Source: an uncultured Oscillospiraceae bacterium (GTDB taxonomy: Bacteria; Bacillota; Clostridia; Oscillospirales; Oscillospiraceae). Taken from it: 31,107 bases of DNA. This document shows, one piece after another, positions 23,134 through 30,814 of the stretch. Every line of letters begins with the position of its first letter. The first letter of the stretch is position 1. The position numbers and the translations under genes were made by a program. The DNA is taken from NCBI GenBank assembly GCA_900759385.1, contig CAAEUZ010000018.1, forward strand, positions 1-31,107. Direction: 5' to 3'. The notes beneath the pieces are model-generated. The model was not told the DNA's origin and did not search any database. It was given only the letters and a program-made list of their open reading frames with translations.

Positions 23134-25251
23134 TTATACCCGTATATACCGCTTGACCATGTTGGTCAGCTTCACGGGCAGCTGAGTTAAGTCTGTTATG
23201 TCCAGGAACGAGTCGCCGTAGATGCGCTCAATGTCCGGCTTGTCGTCGCCTATCGCCGCGGCGATGAATATAACACCGCGGCGGCGGTATTCAAGTTTGA
23301 TGCCGCGCAAATCCTCCTCGGCGGCGCTGCCGTAGTACCAGCTGTCACACGGCTGACCATCGGAGACGAGTATGAGCAGCTTTACCTCCTCGGGGCGCTT
23401 TGCAAGCTGCTCTGCCACGAAGCGGAGCGCCGCTCCGTCCCTGTTGTTGCTGCGTGCCTTTACGTCCATGAGCCGGTAGCGGTCGTCGCCGTCTATGCTG
23501 CCGAACTCGGCGTAGGAGTAGAGCATCACGGTCGAGCCCTCGGTGGAATGCCCGTAGACCATGACGGGTATGCCGAGCGACGTGCAGAAATCCTGGAGAA
23601 TTATCCCCGCGGCTCGCGCGTAGTCGCTGCGCTCGCCCCACATAGAGCCGGACTCGTCCAGCAGCAGGGCGACAGCCAGCTCCGGCGTCTCGCTCGGCAG
23701 GGCATTCTTGTAGAACACCTTGCCGTCATTCCGGCAGAGCGCGTGGGCGTCGAGCCTGCGACCCATCATAAGGCCGGTCTGCCTGCCGCCCCGCCTGCGG
23801 TCGCGAAGCTGCTGTGTGAGACTCTTTTGCAGCTGCCGCGAAATGGTGAGCAGCGACCCGTAAATGGAATTGTACTGCGTGACCATGTCCTCGCTGACGG
23901 AGGCCATGCGGTTTATGCGGATGCTCACGCCCTTGTGGACGTTGCCGTAGGAGATGCCCTGCGCGGCCTCGTTCAGCTCACTGAGGCGCTCGTTTTCAAG
24001 CTGCTCGCAGACGGCCTTCTCAGCCATGTTGTCCAGCAGGCGCTCTATTGCCTTTGCCGCGTCATCATTGCCTGACGGCTCGTAGCTGTCATCGCGCTCG
24101 ACACCCCCGCCCTCGGGGACGAAAACGCGGTCGGTTATCTCGTACGGCAAGCGCTCCGGCACTTCACCGGCAGCGGAGTCATCCGTTTCGGTCTGTGAAT
24201 CGTCTGGGGCGGCGGTCATCCCTGCGTCGGACATAGTCCCGGATCTCGCCGTGCCGGTCATAAGCGGCACAGCCTCGCCGCCGTCGACAGGAGTTTCATC
24301 ACCGGTGCCGGCTTCGGAGCCGCCCGCTATGGCCTCCAGTGCTTTGGAAACTGCCTCATCGGAAGATTCTTCGTCACCGTGCAACTCTATGAAGTCCCGT
24401 ATGTAATCCCAGCAGCGGATGAGCACAAGATTTACCACGTTCAGACGCTCACGCGCGGAGGGGTTGGCCACTGCGCGATCCAACTCCGGCAGGAGGCCGA
24501 AGACAAGCTGTATGCGCTCATCGCTCAGCGGTTCCTCGCCGTATTTCAGCTCGCCGTACTTGACGTAGGATAGCAACAGCTGCAAAACGCTCTGCATGAT
24601 GTGGCCGCCCTCGGCCTCTCGCTCCTTAAGCTGTGTCACCGTGGGTACTGCCTTCCACTGCTGTTCACGCAGTATGCTCAAATTCTGTCCGAGCACGCCG
24701 GGGAACTGGGCGAGCATGCGGTTTTCTATGTATCCGTCCTCGAGCACATTTGCGATGTACTTTGAGATACGCACCAGTGTCTTCATGTGTTCAGGGTGAG
24801 CTTTTATGAAATCCCAGAGCGCCTGCTCGTTTCGTATATCTTCCACACGTGTGAGCTTTGGCTTTTCCGGGTACCAGATGTGGGACGCTAGGTGGTTGCC
24901 GTGCGTCTGCGCGGACAGAAAGTCCGTGAACAGGCAGTGACCCAGCTCGTGGGCGAACAGCCCAGAGACTATCTCGTAGCGTTCAACGCGGGTGCGGTTT
25001 TGCGTAACTATCTCATTCCCGGCGTTGATGCGTATTGTGAGGTTGTCCGTGCAGGCGGCCTCGCCGCTTTTCGGCTCCCAGCTCAGCCGGACGCGCACGC
25101 GGCGATTGTAGCTATACCGGCGCGTCTGTACGACGGCCATATCCTCGAAGTGCAGCGCGAGCACGCGCGAGGTGAAAAACTGCCGGTCGCTTATCTTGCT
25201 GCGCTTCTCATCCATGAGCCGCCTTACAAGTTTGTGATTCACTCTCGCCAA
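23134..25251 (-). CDS. VWA-domain protein with an N-terminal HEXXH metallopeptidase-like domain
   Basis: This 705-residue cytoplasmic protein combines two recognisable parts. Near the N-terminus AHELGHCLFTDF (HELGH at 101-105) is a zinc-metallopeptidase motif, followed by NVLEDGYIENRM, a plausible third-ligand helix. Residues about 300-400 form a low-complexity acidic linker. The C-terminal 177 residues are a von Willebrand A domain with a full metal site: DESGS (532-536), NNRDG and VSDGQ. The plan resembles CobT/NorD-like and putative metallopeptidase-VWA proteins that work with MoxR ATPases, and such an ATPase is encoded 15 bp upstream. The probable start is TTG at 25251 after GGAGG. Substrate and process are unknown. 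Confidence 0.85.
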   Translation of the reverse strand: MARVNHKLVRRLMDEKRSKISDRQFFTSRVLALHFEDMAVVQTRRYSYNRRVRVRLSWEPKSGEAACTDNLTIRINAGNEIVTQNRTRVERYEIVSGLFAHELGHCLFTDFLSAQTHGNHLASHIWYPEKPKLTRVEDIRNEQALWDFIKAHPEHMKTLVRISKYIANVLEDGYIENRMLAQFPGVLGQNLSILREQQWKAVPTVTQLKEREAEGGHIMQSVLQLLLSYVKYGELKYGEEPLSDERIQLVFGLLPELDRAVANPSARERLNVVNLVLIRCWDYIRDFIELHGDEESSDEAVSKALEAIAGGSEAGTGDETPVDGGEAVPLMTGTARSGTMSDAGMTAAPDDSQTETDDSAAGEVPERLPYEITDRVFVPEGGGVERDDSYEPSGNDDAAKAIERLLDNMAEKAVCEQLENERLSELNEAAQGISYGNVHKGVSIRINRMASVSEDMVTQYNSIYGSLLTISRQLQKSLTQQLRDRRRGGRQTGLMMGRRLDAHALCRNDGKVFYKNALPSETPELAVALLLDESGSMWGERSDYARAAGIILQDFCTSLGIPVMVYGHSTEGSTVMLYSYAEFGSIDGDDRYRLMDVKARSNNRDGAALRFVAEQLAKRPEEVKLLILVSDGQPCDSWYYGSAAEEDLRGIKLEYRRRGVIFIAAAIGDDKPDIERIYGDSFLDITDLTQLPVKLTNMVKRYIRV

Positions 25252-25266
25252 GAGAGCTGCCTCCTT

Positions 25267-27105
25267 TCATCGTTTCCTTCTGCCCGGAGCAAATATGGGC
25301 TCGAGCACAGCGCTTATGAGTGCCTCCCTGTCCTCCTCGTCGGGCGCGGCGCGGCTTATGACCGTGCAGAGCGCCGAGCGGTAGGGGTCTCCGGAGATCT
25401 CCGTGCTGGTTATCCAGTCTATAAGCCCGCGCATACCGCTCGAGCCGTCGGTTATGCCGTTCCTGCGGCAGTAGGCCGTTATATCGAAGACCACCTGCAC
25501 CATGCGCGCTACGAGGTACTCGTCCTCGCAGCCGGTGACTGCCATGGCGCGCTGAAGCATCACGTCCGGTTCCGGCAGCTCTATGTCCTCGATGAGGCTC
25601 ATCCTGTCCGTGACAGACTGGTTCATCGCGCGGCAGCCCTCGTAGCTGACGTTAGTAGTGACAATCACGACGGCGTCGGGGTGCCTGCGTATGACCTCGC
25701 CCGTCGGCAGCGTGATTGAGCCGCCCTGTTCGAGCAGGGAGTTGAGGCCCACTAGCACGCAGGGCTGCATGATTGTGGACGGCTCCTGTATCTCTACGAC
25801 ATAGCCGTACTTGAGCGCCTTTATGAAGTCCGTCTCGACGTAAGTGTAGGTCTGACCCGGATTCTGTGTGCCCTCACGCTTTGACGAGAGCTCAAAGGCC
25901 TTGCTCGTCACCATGTCCAGCACGACCGCCATGCAGTCCTGCGTAGTGGCGTGCGGGTTGTCCACACCGGTCAGGGACTTGAAAACGCCCTCGGGGTCGT
26001 AGTCCATGTCGTCCAGGTCCGGCAGGTTCAGCAGCTTTGACACGCCGGCATAGTTTAGCTCGGTCGGTGCATCCGCGGTCACGGCATTGTCCGTCTGAGG
26101 GAACACCATGCCGACGAAGTCGAAGATCTCGGTTCCGGCAGAGCAGGTGTATTTCATGTACGGCAGACCCAGCCCCGCGGCTATGGCCTTGGCGCCCATG
26201 GTCTTGCCGGTGCCGGCCGGGCCGCGCAGCAGGAAGTTGCGCATGGGCATGGCCTTGCTTCTCGTGGCCTGGGCGTGACGGCAGATGCTCACGACCTCCG
26301 GCGGGATTATGTACCACTCCGGCAGCTCCGGCACCAGCGAGCGCTCAAAGGCGCTCAGCGTGCGCGTCTCGTCGAGTACATACTTGCCGACGAAATCCGC
26401 GTGATCTATGGCAGATCCCGCGGCCTTAATCTCGCTGTGCCCAATCCTGGCGAAGATGGTGAACTCACCGGCTATCACGCTGGTGGGCGTGAACGCGCCG
26501 GAGTCGAGCTGCGTGCGAGAGATACGCATGAGGTTGCCGGACTTGTCTATGTTCACCTTGAAATGCGCCGGGCAGCTGTCGTCCTTTATGCGCCTGTAGG
26601 CGTTGTCGCAGAACATGGCTGCGGCATTCACGGCCTTATCCATGTCCGGGAACCCGGCCTTGAGCTGGTGGACGTAGGCGCGGTAGTTCTCGGCGAACTC
26701 CTCGTCCTCCATGAGCACGGGGAGCATGGCCAGAAACAGCGCGGCGCCGTCATGCTTGCTCGGGTGAGCCGTATACTGCTCCATCACCTCTGTGCTGCGG
26801 TCGTAGACGCTGGCGACGATGTTGCCGCTGACAGACTCATAGACCACTATGTGGAAGGTGTCGGGTCCGGCAGAGGATTTGTACTCCGCTGCGTACTTGT
26901 GCTCGCCGACTGTGCCGATTGCGCCCTCGCCGCCAGAGTTCATGCAGCAGGCAGCGTTCACGGCCTTTATGACGCTCGCGCAGAGCGTGGCCTCGGTGCC
27001 GTGCGAGTACTTGGAGGACACTTTGACCTTCTTGCCCGGCAGCGTGTCAAACGGTTCGGGCAGTGAACGCGCGTAGTTAAAGAGATTTGTCATGGACACG
27101 CTCAT
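25267..27105 (-). CDS. MoxR-like AAA+ ATPase with a long N-terminal extension
   Basis: This 612-residue ATPase has Walker A GPAGTGKT at residues 295-302, a Walker-B-like YVVEIQEPST, a sensor-1 VIVTTN and an arginine-rich VTDRMSLIEDIELP, matching the MoxR/CbbQ group. Typical MoxR proteins are about 320 residues. Here about 280 residues precede the ATPase; they show no motif I recognise and look like a mixed alpha/beta domain. MoxR ATPases remodel or activate partner complexes through VWA proteins, and the VWA gene follows after 15 bp. The gene is also coupled to the membrane protein gene upstream by a four-base ATGA overlap. An alternative start lies four codons downstream. Confidence 0.88.
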   Translation of the reverse strand: MSVSMTNLFNYARSLPEPFDTLPGKKVKVSSKYSHGTEATLCASVIKAVNAACCMNSGGEGAIGTVGEHKYAAEYKSSAGPDTFHIVVYESVSGNIVASVYDRSTEVMEQYTAHPSKHDGAALFLAMLPVLMEDEEFAENYRAYVHQLKAGFPDMDKAVNAAAMFCDNAYRRIKDDSCPAHFKVNIDKSGNLMRISRTQLDSGAFTPTSVIAGEFTIFARIGHSEIKAAGSAIDHADFVGKYVLDETRTLSAFERSLVPELPEWYIIPPEVVSICRHAQATRSKAMPMRNFLLRGPAGTGKTMGAKAIAAGLGLPYMKYTCSAGTEIFDFVGMVFPQTDNAVTADAPTELNYAGVSKLLNLPDLDDMDYDPEGVFKSLTGVDNPHATTQDCMAVVLDMVTSKAFELSSKREGTQNPGQTYTYVETDFIKALKYGYVVEIQEPSTIMQPCVLVGLNSLLEQGGSITLPTGEVIRRHPDAVVIVTTNVSYEGCRAMNQSVTDRMSLIEDIELPEPDVMLQRAMAVTGCEDEYLVARMVQVVFDITAYCRRNGITDGSSGMRGLIDWITSTEISGDPYRSALCTVISRAAPDEEDREALISAVLEPIFAPGRRKR

Positions 27106-27821
27106 CGCCCGCTCCTTTTCCCCGTCAGGCTTATGCGTATGCCGCCGTCTTCACATTGGCAGCCGTCCATGTCGTTTCGCTCCAGCTCCCGGCAGATTTC
27201 CGGCCAGCTCTCGCGGTTGGGCAGCTCGGCGGGTTCAAGCAGGATGTCGTTTAAGCCCTGGGCTATACCCTCGTTGCAGCGCTCGTTGAGCGCCATGACG
27301 TTGGCGTCCACCCATTCAAAGGCGACAAGCTCGTAGTTGACAGGCGCTCCGTCCTCAAGCTCAGGCTCTTCGCCGGTCTCACCCTCTTGCGGTTCCGGAG
27401 GAAGCAGATACTCTATACCTTCAACTTCGCCGTCGCTCATGTGCACGACGGCCTCACGGTAGCCGCCTGCGCGGTTGAGCAGGATTGACGCGTCCTCGCC
27501 GAAGCACACAAGTACTTTGGCGTTCGGCGTCTTCCATATCCAGCGCGCGTTCGGATGTTCCTCACGCACCATGCCTGTGATCTTAGCCTGTATGCGTCCG
27601 AGCGCCTCGTTCTGCTCATGGCTGGGCAGAAGCGCACAGGGTTTCTCCGGCTCTTCGTAATTGCGGTTTGCGAGTATGAGCCATGCCGCCGCGCCCAGCA
27701 TGCCGAGCAGGGCGAGTATGAGCAGAGGCCAGAGCCGGCATATAAAGAGCAAGATGGCGCTCATGCCCAGCACGACCAGCAGCTCGTAGGCTATGTGCTT
27801 TTTGTAGTTTTTCCTGTTCAT
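27102..27821 (-). CDS. Uncharacterised membrane protein upstream of the MoxR ATPase
   Basis: This 239-residue protein has two adjacent hydrophobic segments near the N-terminus (AYELLVVLGMSAILLFICRL and LLILALLGMLGAAAWLILA) after a short basic stretch. A cytoplasmic acidic domain of about 190 residues includes PPEPQEGETGEEPELEDG. The ATG at 27821 is used because AAAGGGG lies upstream; the longer frame would cross a terminator. Coupling to the ATPase gene suggests it anchors the MoxR/VWA machinery to the membrane. The family is not recognised. Confidence 0.75.
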   Translation of the reverse strand: MNRKNYKKHIAYELLVVLGMSAILLFICRLWPLLILALLGMLGAAAWLILANRNYEEPEKPCALLPSHEQNEALGRIQAKITGMVREEHPNARWIWKTPNAKVLVCFGEDASILLNRAGGYREAVVHMSDGEVEGIEYLLPPEPQEGETGEEPELEDGAPVNYELVAFEWVDANVMALNERCNEGIAQGLNDILLEPAELPNRESWPEICRELERNDMDGCQCEDGGIRISLTGKRSGR

Positions 27822-27845
27822 AATTTCCCCTTTCTGCGCAAATGA

Positions 27846-27886
27846 AAAAGGGCGCACACGGTCAGGTAAACCATGTGCGCCCTTTT
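27846..27886 (-). terminator. Intrinsic terminator between ssb and the MoxR operon
   Basis: Arms 27846-27858 and 27874-27886 pair perfectly over 13 bp with a 15-base loop. On the minus strand the stem ends in CCCTTTTTC. Only 24 bases separate it from the next start codon, enough for a ribosome site but not for a promoter. Confidence 0.88.
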
Positions 27887-27903
27887 GCGCGTGATGCGTT
27901 TGT

Positions 27904-28380
27904 TCAGTCGTCGAAGAATGCGTTTGCCCCGCCGAATGGCTCGAAGCCCTCAAAGCCGCCATTGGGTTGAGGCTGAGCCGGTGCGGGTGTGGCAGCGTAG
28001 GGTGCAGTACTCGGAGCTTGCTGCTCGCGCTGCTGTCTGGAGTTTGCGCCGCCGGAGCAGTACTCGATCTCGTCGAGTATGACCACAATGGCGCTGCGCT
28101 TTTCGTGTGTGGTCGAGTCCTCCCATGTATCCTCGTCCAGGCGACCGAGGATGTTGACGAACGAGCCGTCGCGCAGCTGCATCTTGCGGATGCGCTCGCA
28201 GACTGGCCCGAAGGCCTTGACGGAGAGATTGACCCAGCGGTGGTTGTCCTTTGCCCGTGTGTCGTAGACCTTTTTGCCTATCCGGAATCGGACGCTGTCC
28301 CCGCGATCTGAGAATTTCAGCGCGGGCGTGTTATCGTACCCCTTGGACACGACGGCATCGGTGGCGATTACTTTGAACAT
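27904..28380 (-). CDS. ssb: Single-stranded DNA-binding protein (mobile-element type)
   Basis: This 158-residue protein has an OB-fold core (residues about 1-110: VRFRIGKKVYDTRAKDNHRWVNLSVKAFG, then GSFVNILGRLDEDTW and AIVVILDEIEYC). A flexible proline/glutamine-rich tail ends in an acidic tip, FGGANAFFDD, where partner proteins usually bind. It coats single-stranded DNA during transfer, replication or annealing recombination with the YqaJ pair. The ATG at 28380 has GAAAGGAG upstream. The gene has its own promoter inside the preceding gene and a 150-base leader with a terminator. Confidence 0.9.
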   Translation of the reverse strand: MFKVIATDAVVSKGYDNTPALKFSDRGDSVRFRIGKKVYDTRAKDNHRWVNLSVKAFGPVCERIRKMQLRDGSFVNILGRLDEDTWEDSTTHEKRSAIVVILDEIEYCSGGANSRQQREQQAPSTAPYAATPAPAQPQPNGGFEGFEPFGGANAFFDD

Positions 28381-28571
28381 TGAGTTCTCCTTTCTCACGG
28401 TGGAGCCGTGCATAAGATATATTTCAACCCCTGAGGGGCAGAAACCGGAAACGAAAAAAGTGCCAATGAACAACAAGTTCATTGACACTTTGAAACGCAG
28501 TAACTGTGAACCCCTCGGGGCGCGTGAAACTGATGTGGTTAGATTATATCATCTGTTTCAGACGCCGTCAA
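28381..28571 (-). promoter_or_regulatory. ssb promoter and attenuator-like leader
   Basis: On the minus strand -35 TTGACG (28566-28571) and -10 TATAAT (28543-28548) are 17 bases apart. The transcript, starting near 28536, meets CCCCGAGGGG (28511-28520), then a 15-bp terminator stem (28457-28471 with 28477-28491, one G-U pair) followed by six U. It then meets CCCCTCAGGGG (28428-28438) before the ribosome site. The two CCCC/GGGG boxes, each followed by TT, could pair with each other in an alternative fold. Confidence 0.75.
28453..28491 (-). terminator. Intrinsic terminator inside the ssb leader
   Basis: AAAGTGCCAATGAAC (28457-28471) and GTTCATTGACACTTT (28477-28491) form the stem with a five-base loop, and CACTTTTTTCG follows on the minus strand. 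It lies downstream of the ssb promoter, so it would act on the ssb transcript as well as on readthrough from the operon above. Confidence 0.88.
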
Positions 28572-28726
28572 TCCATGTGTTTTTCAAGCTCCAGCTTCGC
28601 CAGCTCAAGCGCGATGCGTACCTTCTGCGCGTCGAAGCGGCACTTTCCGTCCGGTCCGGTCTGACACGCAATAAGCTCCCGCACTTCGTCGCACAGGGCC
28701 AGAAGCTCATTTGTCATGTTCTCCAT
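28568..28726 (-). CDS. Small uncharacterised protein (52 residues)
   Basis: A short helical protein (MENMTNELLALCDEVREL, then KVRIALELAKLELEKHMD) with no recognised family. The ATG at 28726 is preferred to longer frames because AAGGGGTG lies upstream within the end of the preceding gene, which it overlaps by 20 bases. The ssb promoter -35 box overlaps its stop codon. Possibly a small regulatory or adaptor protein; no function is assigned. Confidence 0.6.
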   Translation of the reverse strand: MENMTNELLALCDEVRELIACQTGPDGKCRFDAQKVRIALELAKLELEKHMD

Positions 28727-29174
28727 TTGAACACCCCTTCGTAAATTCAATCGCCATGCAGCCGTCAAGGAGCAGGCAGCCGCCGCGCTCATAGACCGGC
28801 GCGCTCGCTGCAATATACAGCGTGACCGTGTCGCCGACGGCAATGCCGCTGAGCCTGCCGCGCACAAGGCACTTCACCGTGTGCGGCGGTGCCAAAACGT
28901 CCAGGGACTTCACGCGCCTCCGCAGCACGGTGCGCTCGACGGACAGGCATACACCACTGACCGCTACATACTGCCCCGACAGGCAGCGACGTAGCAGCAG
29001 CGCCGTCATAGCCGCGAACACGGCGGCAAAGGCCGCAAATGACAAACACAGCCAGAGGTCGCCATACACAATGAGCGCGAGCGCAAACAGAGCAAGGCTC
29101 GATGCGCATGCCGCCGCGCGGCGCAGTATTTGCGCCTGCAGCGCGCCCGGCAATGACAGAAAACGCGCCTTCAC
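28707..29174 (-). CDS. Uncharacterised small membrane protein
   Basis: This 155-residue protein has two adjacent hydrophobic segments at about residues 20-60 (SSLALFALALIVYG and LSFAAFAAVFAAMTALLL). A C-terminal beta-rich domain (VKCLVRGRLSGIAVGDTVTLYIAAS) resembles an OB- or NfeD-like barrel only loosely. It overlaps the upstream gene by four bases (ATGA), so the two are translated together. The family is not recognised. Confidence 0.7.
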   Translation of the reverse strand: MKARFLSLPGALQAQILRRAAACASSLALFALALIVYGDLWLCLSFAAFAAVFAAMTALLLRRCLSGQYVAVSGVCLSVERTVLRRRVKSLDVLAPPHTVKCLVRGRLSGIAVGDTVTLYIAASAPVYERGGCLLLDGCMAIEFTKGCSNGEHDK

Positions 29175-29731
29175 AGCAGCACCGCGAGCTTCTTCCGAAG
29201 CAGGGACATGACGGCCTTCACCGCCTCGTCCCGGCGCCCGGCGCGCTCCATGAGCTTTTCAAGCGCGTTGTCCTGTATGGTCTCGGGCGTGTAGATGCGC
29301 TCGGTCAGCGCCTGGGCGTTGCCATCGCCGAGCAGCTCCGGCGACGGCTTGACGCCGTGCTCGCAGAGGAACACCAGCTCGGCCATTGTCAGGTGCAGCC
29401 CGGCGCCGCGCAGCCACGCGAGCATGAACTTCTCGTCCCGGCTCAGGAACACGCGCTCTTTCACCGTCGGGACTATGATGCACCGCGTCAGCGCGCGGTA
29501 TTCTCCCGCGTCGTCGGATTCCACCGGCTCAATGAGCCCCATGCGGCGCAGGTGCTCCAGCTCGCGGCGGTATATGTTGTTCGTCTCGTCAATGGCGTCG
29601 AAGCGCCCGTGACCGTTGAGCCAAAGCGCGGCCTTCACGCCAGTGAGCTGAAACTCCCGCCCAAAATGCGAGACGCGCATGATATGCTCGGTCGAGCCCT
29701 CGACCACATATCCCTTGGAAATGTACTTCAT
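29171..29731 (-). CDS. Uncharacterised winged-helix-like protein
   Basis: This 186-residue protein has two helix-rich halves that look like winged-helix units: FGREFQLTGVKAALWLNGHG, then NIYRRELEHLRRMGLIEP, and later GAGLHLTMAELVFLCEHGVKP. It may be a DNA-binding regulator of the element. It heads a three-gene operon. Its promoter and ribosome site are embedded in an inverted repeat almost identical in plan to that before parM, so the two operons are probably controlled by the same factor. The family is not recognised. Confidence 0.7.
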   Translation of the reverse strand: MKYISKGYVVEGSTEHIMRVSHFGREFQLTGVKAALWLNGHGRFDAIDETNNIYRRELEHLRRMGLIEPVESDDAGEYRALTRCIIVPTVKERVFLSRDEKFMLAWLRGAGLHLTMAELVFLCEHGVKPSPELLGDGNAQALTERIYTPETIQDNALEKLMERAGRRDEAVKAVMSLLRKKLAVLL

Positions 29732-29732
29732 A

Positions 29733-29788
29733 TCTCCACCTCGTTCGTGCGTTTGCCTTATTACACGAAGCAGGCGGAGATTTTACAA
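29733..29788 (-). promoter_or_regulatory. Promoter with symmetric arms around the -10 box (copy B)
   Basis: On the minus strand TTGTAA (29783-29788) and TGTAAT (29760-29765) are 17 bases apart. Arms 29733-29749 and 29764-29780 are complementary in 14 of 17 positions, again with a 14-nt spacer and with the distal arm at the ribosome site (GAGGTGGAG). The -35 box overlaps the stop codon of the zinc-ribbon gene. Copy A is at 8386-8439. Confidence 0.75.
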
Positions 29789-30094
29789 CAGGTACAGCGC
29801 AACAACGCAGCCGGCAATTACGACGGCTACCATGAGCGTCAGCAGCAATATGCGCTTTACGAGGCCTTTGTCCACGCCTCCGCGCTGTGTGTCTGCATCC
29901 TCGGGCAGCACGTCGTCATAGTAGCCGTCGTAGTCCTCGCGTTCAGGGGCAGGCTTGGATTTTTTCTTCTTTTTCTTTTGCTGGGTTGCGCCTCTGTGCT
30001 CCGGCTGCGCGAACATAAGCTCTCTCCCGCATTCAGCGCAGTAGCTCGAGTTTCTGGCGGCAATCTCCGCGCCGCAGTATGGACAATACTTCAT
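29783..30094 (-). CDS. Zinc-ribbon membrane protein
   Basis: This 103-residue protein begins with a four-cysteine zinc ribbon (CPYCGAEI at 4-11 and CAECGREL at 18-25). A lysine run (residues about 40-48), an acidic stretch (EREDYDGYYDDVLPEDAD) and one C-terminal transmembrane helix (ILLLTLMVAVVIAGCVVALYLL) follow. The ribbon should face the cytoplasm. Such small tail-anchored zinc ribbons are common in Firmicutes but mostly of unknown role. It has its own promoter and a leader hairpin that can cover its ribosome site. Confidence 0.85.
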   Translation of the reverse strand: MKYCPYCGAEIAARNSSYCAECGRELMFAQPEHRGATQQKKKKKKSKPAPEREDYDGYYDDVLPEDADTQRGGVDKGLVKRILLLTLMVAVVIAGCVVALYLL

Positions 30095-30100
30095 GTTTAA

Positions 30101-30191
30101 CAGCTCCTCTCGTCATTATTCCGGCCTGAAAGCCGTCCAACTGCCTGAGAGGTGATGGTAGTATTATACTACGCCGCCATTTCCACGTCAT
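30101..30191 (-). promoter_or_regulatory. Promoter and leader of the zinc-ribbon gene, with a palindrome on the -10
   Basis: On the minus strand -35 ATGACG (30186-30191) and -10 TATAAT (30163-30168) are 17 bases apart. The -10 lies in the perfect 15-bp palindrome GTAGTATTATACTAC (30158-30172), a likely operator. In the leader, CCTCTC (30147-30152, minus strand) can pair with GAGAGG (30106-30111), which overlaps the ribosome site. Confidence 0.65.
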
Positions 30192-30217
30192 CGGCGCAGG
30201 TACTGCCATTTTATGCG

Positions 30218-30673
30218 CTAATCGTTTTCGTACATCTGACGGTCTGCCAGGTTAATTATTTCAAGACCGCATCGTCTGGCGTATACAATCGTCTGAGCTG
30301 CACCGCCGTACCCGCGGTTGACGTAGGCCACAGCTATATCCGAATTTGCCGTCATCCATCGGTTCCTGTGTGAAATGGCGAATTTCCTCGGCACTAATTC
30401 CAGCCCTTCCGGGTACATGGTCGGCGTATCTGATTCAAACGTCGGGACTTTTCCCTGCATATATGCGAGCACTACTGCGTAGGCAATATCCGGGAAAGCC
30501 TTCTGCATCTTTCGCATGACGATGAGCGCCATCCTGTCAAAGTTCCCCTGATGCCCGATGTAGAACATCTGGACGGCACGGACATTTATGAGGTCTGCGA
30601 CAGCGCGTTCAAGGGCGTCTCCCACGAAAGGCGGCGCATCGGCGTGACCGCAAAACATACACGTCAGGCCCAT
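30218..30673 (-). CDS. SLOG-family protein (DUF1273/YpsA-like)
   Basis: This 151-residue Rossmann-like protein has the family marks: TCMFCGHADAP at the N-terminus, FYIGHQGNFDRMALIVM, AVVLAYMQGK, MYPEGLELVPRKFAISHRNRWM and the glycine-rich YVNRGYGGAAQTIVYA. SLOG proteins bind nucleotides or nucleotide-derived ligands; members on mobile elements are thought to act in signalling or defence but are mostly uncharacterised. It diverges from the XRE gene across a region of repeated TATCTA boxes and is probably repressed by that regulator. Confidence 0.85.
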   Translation of the reverse strand: MGLTCMFCGHADAPPFVGDALERAVADLINVRAVQMFYIGHQGNFDRMALIVMRKMQKAFPDIAYAVVLAYMQGKVPTFESDTPTMYPEGLELVPRKFAISHRNRWMTANSDIAVAYVNRGYGGAAQTIVYARRCGLEIINLADRQMYEND

Positions 30674-30701
30674 TTGAAATCACCCCATGAAAAGCTGAAT
30701 T

Positions 30702-30750
30702 AATATCTAATATAGATATTCAATATCTATTATATTCTGACTTATATCTA
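30702..30750. promoter_or_regulatory. Operator array between the SLOG and XRE genes
   Basis: AATATCTA-ATA-TAGATATT (30702-30720) is a perfect palindrome. A further AATATCTA lies at 30722-30729 and TATATCTA at 30743-30750, so TATCTA boxes recur every 20-21 bp on one DNA face. A minus-strand TATAAT (30729-30734) lies among them. The whole gap 30674-30814 is AT-rich and divergent, fitting an XRE-controlled switch. Confidence 0.7.
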
Positions 30751-30814
30751 AATTAAAGATAAAATCTATAAAAAAGAGAAATAATCTTTAATATAGCTGC
30801 AAAGAGGTGAGGCC

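Noticed and set aside
23134..27105. Cobalt or magnesium chelatase (CobT/ChlD with ATPase)
   Set aside because: The VWA and AAA parts resemble those pairs, but no large chelatase subunit or cofactor genes are nearby. The HEXXH motif and long ATPase N-terminus do not fit.
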